Part shown: positions 60,436-64,000 of the stretch, piece after piece
Position numbering within the stretch: the stretch's first letter is position 1
Layout: each line of letters begins with the position of its first letter
Assembly: GCF_009914725.1 (NCBI RefSeq)
Contig: NZ_JAAAWJ010000001.1
Span: forward strand, 1 to 64,000
Length of the DNA stretch: 64,000 nucleotides
Source of the DNA: Methanogenium sp. MK-MG
GTDB taxonomy: Archaea > Halobacteriota > Methanomicrobia > Methanomicrobiales > Methanomicrobiaceae
Reading direction: 5' to 3'
The notes under the pieces: generated by a model
Told to the model about the DNA's origin: nothing
The model's input: only the letters and a program-made list of their open reading frames with translations
Databases searched by the model: none
Translations under genes and position numbers: made by a program

Positions 60436-60672
60436 TCAGTCGGTCCCTGATATATAGGCTTCCAGCCGGTTATAAAGGTCTTCCTGCACTTTTTCGACGA
60501 CTTCCCGTGTACCACGGAAGGCAAGCAGTTCCCGGGTGTCCCCTTCCATGTTTGCAAAGTAGAGCTGCCGTTTTCTCATGACCACTTCAACGTCATACTG
60601 TTCTTTAATTTCATAGATCATGCTGCGGGGAACGCCCGGAGGTATGATAAGGTCAAATTTATCGTCTGTCAT
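60436..60672 (-). CDS. Small conserved protein downstream of marker-14-like gene
   Basis: A 78-residue protein from ATG 60672 (MTDDKFDLIIPPGVPRSM); an earlier ATG at 60696 overlaps the upstream gene by 11 bases. The sequence IYEIKEQYDVEVVMRKRQLYFANMEGDTRELLAFRGTREVVEKVQEDLYNRLEAYI suggests an alpha/beta KH- or ferredoxin-like domain. The family is not recognised by me. The tight link to a gene resembling methanogenesis marker 14 suggests a methanogen-specific role. Confidence 0.7.
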   Translation of the reverse strand: MTDDKFDLIIPPGVPRSMIYEIKEQYDVEVVMRKRQLYFANMEGDTRELLAFRGTREVVEKVQEDLYNRLEAYISGTD

Positions 60673-60685
60673 GGTATTTTTCCAT

Positions 60686-62179
60686 TCACTTTCCAATCTT
60701 CATGCGTCTGTTCATGATACACGGCCCGCCGCGTACTCCCCCAATTGGTTCTTTGGGTTTCCCGAGGGAGAGCATGCAGCGTCCCATAAGTGCCGCACCG
60801 CGTGCCAGACCGTCATCAACAAAGATGACATGGTCATCAGGTTTTTCAAAGAGACCACGTGCTGTGATCCCTTCCATAATGATCTCCGGCTTTCTGCCGG
60901 ATATCGCTGCCCGCCCGGTGAATCCGATGGATGCGTTCGGGGGTATCAGATTCTCTTCTGCTGCGACATCCACGAGGCGCAGGGCCATTCGTGCACAGAC
61001 ATGGTCGATAATCTGTGTAAGGACATCTTTCCCATGATTTCTATATATATCTGCCCCAATTTCTTCCAGTATGTCTTCTCCGCTGTAATCTCTGCCGCAG
61101 TCACAGCCGATCATCGCGATGCCGGATTTCATGGCAATGTCAGCACAGACCGGCACCTTGCCGAAGTGGTTGCGATCAGGTGGGACAATCCGGATGTCAA
61201 TATTTTCATGGATCTGTCTCTCATATTCCAGGACTATCGCGGTCTTTTTCCTGGAGAGACCACCTACAATGCTCTTTTCTCCAAAGAGGTCAAGGGCCGT
61301 TCCCTTCCCTTCCTCTACCAGCCCGGTGCCGCGGACGATTGCGTCGGGGATGGCGCCTGCAAGACCGCAGAAATTGCCGATGGTCCGCGCAAAGGGATAT
61401 TCGGCCTTTGGATCGACGTAACCGGTGATTCTGCCGTCCAGAGTGGTGCCGAAATCAATGGAGAGACAGGGATTTCTGAAGTCAACAGAGGTCCATTTTG
61501 CACCTTCCTTCATTCCTGCCATCGCGAGTTCCCCCTCCATCTCGTTTGCAACCAGTTCAACTCCTGATGAACCGATGGGGGGAGTGACGCCTGCCACCGT
61601 ACCGCAGAAGGTTACTTTGTCTGCAAAACTGAATGCCTGCAGTTTTTTCGGGAGATTCTCTTTTGACATGGGGGGGGTCATCTTCTTTGGCGGTACGCCT
61701 GCCATCAGACACCCGTTTGCCAGTGACTTAACAAAGTCACCGACCTGGTCAGGGGAATCCATTGCGGCGACCACACCTGTTGAGCGCACCACAAAGTCCA
61801 GATCATCCTGTATGGAGAGTCCTGCGTCTTTATGGCATTTAATCAGGGTATCCCTGACGAGTTCTGCGACAGACTCTTTTGTGATAGGCGTCCCGACAAG
61901 GGTCGTACCAAATACCTCTTCTCCGGGTTTGGGCAGCCGGACGTCACGGCTCATCGATACCGTTTTATGAATAATATAGGAACGCCCGGTCTCCATGTTT
62001 GTGCCGGTCAGGATGCATTTGGTGGTGGTATTGCCCATTTCAACAGATGCAACGATAAAATATGGCTTCACGCGGTATTCCGGTTTCTGAAGCCCGGCAC
62101 CCTGTCCAGACACCGGCGGAGGGGGGCTCTCAACAATATTTGGTGTTGGTTTTTTAAACCGGTCGAAAAAGGCACACAT
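60686..62179 (-). CDS. Probable methanogenesis marker protein 14 (ASKHA-like)
   Basis: A 497-residue protein from ATG 62179 (MCAFFDRFKKPTPN); an ATG at 62224 would add 15 residues. ASKHA-fold motifs are visible: YFIVASVEMGNTTTKCILTGT (phosphate 1 type), CLSIDFGTTLDGRITGY (phosphate 2 type) and late VFVDDGLARGAALMGRCM. GCDCGRDYSG carries two cysteines. Relatives include reductive activators of corrinoid proteins. I recall this plan as methanogenesis marker 14, known only from methanogens, with unknown function. It lies 87 bases after argG. Confidence 0.75.
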   Translation of the reverse strand: MCAFFDRFKKPTPNIVESPPPPVSGQGAGLQKPEYRVKPYFIVASVEMGNTTTKCILTGTNMETGRSYIIHKTVSMSRDVRLPKPGEEVFGTTLVGTPITKESVAELVRDTLIKCHKDAGLSIQDDLDFVVRSTGVVAAMDSPDQVGDFVKSLANGCLMAGVPPKKMTPPMSKENLPKKLQAFSFADKVTFCGTVAGVTPPIGSSGVELVANEMEGELAMAGMKEGAKWTSVDFRNPCLSIDFGTTLDGRITGYVDPKAEYPFARTIGNFCGLAGAIPDAIVRGTGLVEEGKGTALDLFGEKSIVGGLSRKKTAIVLEYERQIHENIDIRIVPPDRNHFGKVPVCADIAMKSGIAMIGCDCGRDYSGEDILEEIGADIYRNHGKDVLTQIIDHVCARMALRLVDVAAEENLIPPNASIGFTGRAAISGRKPEIIMEGITARGLFEKPDDHVIFVDDGLARGAALMGRCMLSLGKPKEPIGGVRGGPCIMNRRMKIGK

Positions 62180-62265
62180 GACAGACCGTTTCCGGTTATC
62201 TGATGTTATATTTATCGATACCACCGGGCAGCAGGTGAACCAAAGAAAAAAGAAGAAGATTTGAG

Positions 62266-63450
62266 TTATTTTCTGAGCTGTGCGAGTAATCTGGCCTGGA
62301 AACCATAGTAGGCAGAGAAGCCGACTGCATCATTCTGGTCAATTGTCGTACTCTCAAAGGATACGAGATCATCAGAATAGATGGCTTCCTTTGCGCTTCT
62401 TCCGACAACCGTCACACTGCCTTTATAGAGCACGACGTCAACGGTGCCGGTGACCCGTTCCTGTGTCTTGTCGACAAAGGCGGAGAGTGCCGGGAAGAGC
62501 GGTTCATCCACAAGACCCATGTATCCCAGTTCAGACCATTTTTCATCCACTATCGACTTGAATGCCAGTTCCTGCCGGGTCAGAACCAGGCGTTCAAGGT
62601 CAGCGTGCGTTTTCAGAAGCACCGTTGCTGCCGGGTGTTCATAGACTTCACGGGCCTTGATACCTAAAATCCGGTCTTCTATCATGTCATTTCTGCCGAC
62701 ACCGCAGGCACCTGCAATATCATTCAGTCTCCTGATGAGTGCATACCCGTCAAGGCGTTCGCCGTCCAGTGAGACGGGCACACCGTTCTCAAAGCCAATC
62801 GCCAGTTCGCGTGGTTCATCGGGTGCTGCAGAGGCCGATACGGTCCATGCATAGATGTCTTCGGGGGGATGAAATGCCGGGTCTTCCAGCTTTCCGCCTT
62901 CAATGGACCTGCTCCAGCAGTTCTCATCGACGGAATATGGTTTATCCTTTGCGACGGGTACCGGAATGCCGTGCTTTTCAGCATATTCCATCTCCCATTC
63001 ACGTGTCAGGTTCATCTCACGCATTGGTGCGATGATATCAAGACCTGCCTTGCGGAAGATAAAGTCAAACCGCAGCTGGTCATTGCCCTTCCCCGTACAG
63101 CCGTGGGAGACGGTGGTCGCCCCTTCTGCCCGGGCGATTTTTACGATTTCTTCGGCTATAAGCGGGCGTGCAAGGGCTGTTCCCATCGGATAGCCTTCAT
63201 ATGAACCGTTTGCCTTGATTGACGGGAAGAGCTGTTCTGTAACAAACCGCTCTTTGATGTCTATGGTGTAGTGCTTGTCTGCAATGAGTTCACCTTTCTC
63301 GGTTGCCATCCGGATGTCCTTTTCCGGCTGACCCACATCGACTGCAACGGTAACAACGGTGTCAAACCCATACTGTTCTTTGAGGAGGGGTACACAGATT
63401 GATGTGTCAAGGCCTCCGGAAAATGCAAGAATTACTGTTCCCTTTCCCAT
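62266..63450 (-). CDS. argG: Argininosuccinate synthase
   Basis: A 394-residue enzyme. It starts [46 protein letters not shown], with the ATP-pyrophosphatase loop [27 protein letters not shown] and the substrate-binding [20 protein letters not shown] are conserved, and [27 protein letters not shown] closes the active site. It joins citrulline and aspartate. It is followed by the marker-14-like gene on the same strand. Confidence 0.95.
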   Translation of the reverse strand: MGKGTVILAFSGGLDTSICVPLLKEQYGFDTVVTVAVDVGQPEKDIRMATEKGELIADKHYTIDIKERFVTEQLFPSIKANGSYEGYPMGTALARPLIAEEIVKIARAEGATTVSHGCTGKGNDQLRFDFIFRKAGLDIIAPMREMNLTREWEMEYAEKHGIPVPVAKDKPYSVDENCWSRSIEGGKLEDPAFHPPEDIYAWTVSASAAPDEPRELAIGFENGVPVSLDGERLDGYALIRRLNDIAGACGVGRNDMIEDRILGIKAREVYEHPAATVLLKTHADLERLVLTRQELAFKSIVDEKWSELGYMGLVDEPLFPALSAFVDKTQERVTGTVDVVLYKGSVTVVGRSAKEAIYSDDLVSFESTTIDQNDAVGFSAYYGFQARLLAQLRK

Positions 63451-63785
63451 GATTGTATTCTCCTGTATATCTTAAATGAATGATTCTGCTTCTATATTAT
63501 GCGTCAGAATGTGTATAAAGTCATATCATTCCTGCGGATTATTTTCTTCATCCTCCCAGAGACGAAATCCACGAAGATACGGCAGTATTGGTATGCATCC
63601 GGCAGGTTTTCCGGGGAAACCGCACCAGTTTTCCTGTAGCCTCTTCTTCCGTGTGAGAGAGAGAGAGAGAGCCCTGTGGCACACCTCCCCGGATGCCGGG
63701 AGGGGCGGGAGATGATCTGGTGCCATGTGGACACACGCATACTGAGGAGGTATGTCCCATTACTCCCGGTCACCGGGGTACTGGA
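63451..63785. other. Intergenic region
   Basis: About 335 bases with no supported gene. It has a GAGAGAGAGAGAGAG tract near 63,656-63,671 and a CCCCGGATGCCGGGAGGGG hairpin near 63,687-63,706. Several overlapping open frames run through both strands, none with a motif or ribosome binding site. Confidence 0.4.
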
Positions 63786-64000
63786 TCAGGGTTCATACAC
63801 ATTCCGCCTGAACTTCATCCCGGATGAGAAGGCCCTGCCTGCAGGTTCCCCGATGTTGTAATAGGTCTTCTTCTGTGAATCATACAGAAGCGGCCGGACC
63901 AGACTGATATCCGGGATTCCGTCTTCCCCGCAGGCATCCTCATCTGCGAGTATCGAGAGAATTTCACCGACAATAAGGGTGTGCGAACCGATGGGCACCA
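63786..64000 (-). CDS. Flavin reductase-like domain protein, C-terminal part
   Basis: The last 70 codons of a gene that continues beyond the window. The sequence PIGSHTLIVGEILSILADEDACGEDGIPDISLVRPLLYDSQKKTYYNIGEPAGRAFSSG matches the end of FMN-binding flavin reductase-like domains (G.H....GEV......D......D......P..Y......Y...G...G.AF..G). Such small flavoproteins are common in methanogens, where some bind FMN for electron transfer. Confidence 0.75.
   Translation of the reverse strand, partial: VPIGSHTLIVGEILSILADEDACGEDGIPDISLVRPLLYDSQKKTYYNIGEPAGRAFSSGMKFRRNVYEP

Noticed and set aside
63476-63773. Overlapping open frames between argG and the flavin reductase gene
   Set aside because: They coincide with a GA tract and a GC hairpin and show no protein motif on either strand.

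Overview
This window comes from a methanogenic euryarchaeon, most likely of the Methanomicrobiales (inference). Supporting genes are archaeal PCNA, primase large subunit PriL, DnaG, Alba, ribosomal protein S17e, CarS, a tetraether-synthase-type radical SAM protein, a probable MptN-type ligase, CobY, an archaeosine radical SAM protein and a protein resembling methanogenesis marker 14. Core genes are moderately GC-rich. TATA-like boxes, GTG starts and 4-base ATGA overlaps are common.

Layout. (1) 1-3,500 is mobile and decayed DNA: an IS200/IS605 TnpA-TnpB remnant at the window edge, a complete TnpB element with an omega-RNA-like 3' end, a RelE-type toxin-antitoxin pair, a degraded ISL3 transposase and two copies of a roughly 250-bp imperfect repeat. 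(2) 3,551-25,463 is a surface-glycan locus. The plus-strand half encodes what looks like a full WbpA/B/E/D/I set (UDP-2,3-diacetamido-uronic acid), a flippase, an F420-dehydrogenase-like protein, a pyruvyl transferase and a glycosyltransferase. The minus-strand half is visibly AT-rich and encodes a large membrane protein, two GT4 enzymes, an alpha/alpha-toroid protein, a DUF354 protein, a CapA-like protein, an ATP-grasp ligase, an acyltransferase, a deacetylase and a polyprenol-phosphate-type GT2. Two more copies of the 250-bp repeat, in inverted orientation, close the locus at 26.0-26.5 kb. (3) 26,700-34,300 holds tRNA-Arg, a lipoprotein, an M20 peptidase, an orphan HicB, MoaA, RlmE, PCNA and PriL. 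(4) 34,500-38,900 holds a disrupted ThiN-like fragment, a TnpB-less IS605 derivative directly in front of rps17e, then dapA-dapB-ferredoxin-asd and Alba. (5) 39,000-50,200 holds a DUF373 protein, a coiled-coil protein, ftsZ with a CdrS-type regulator and an unlisted small gene, CobD/CobY-type genes, an ornithine cyclodeaminase-like gene, RaSEA, a surface protein, tRNA-Ser and hypC-hypA-hypE. (6) 50,300-64,000 holds a DUF2156 fragment, pyrC, a DUF167 gene, a frame-shifted dnaG, a UPF0058 gene, mptN-like and tes genes, carS-pyrE-purD-argF, a marker-14-like gene with a small partner, argG and the end of a flavin reductase gene.

How it fits together. The window mixes housekeeping biosynthesis (lysine/threonine, arginine, pyrimidine, purine, cobalamin, molybdopterin, tetraether lipids) with two plastic features. 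One is the glycan locus, which has a patchwork composition and is bracketed by inverted repeats. The other is a family of IS200/IS605 ends scattered at gene borders; one intact TnpB is present and several non-autonomous or remnant ends lie elsewhere in the window.
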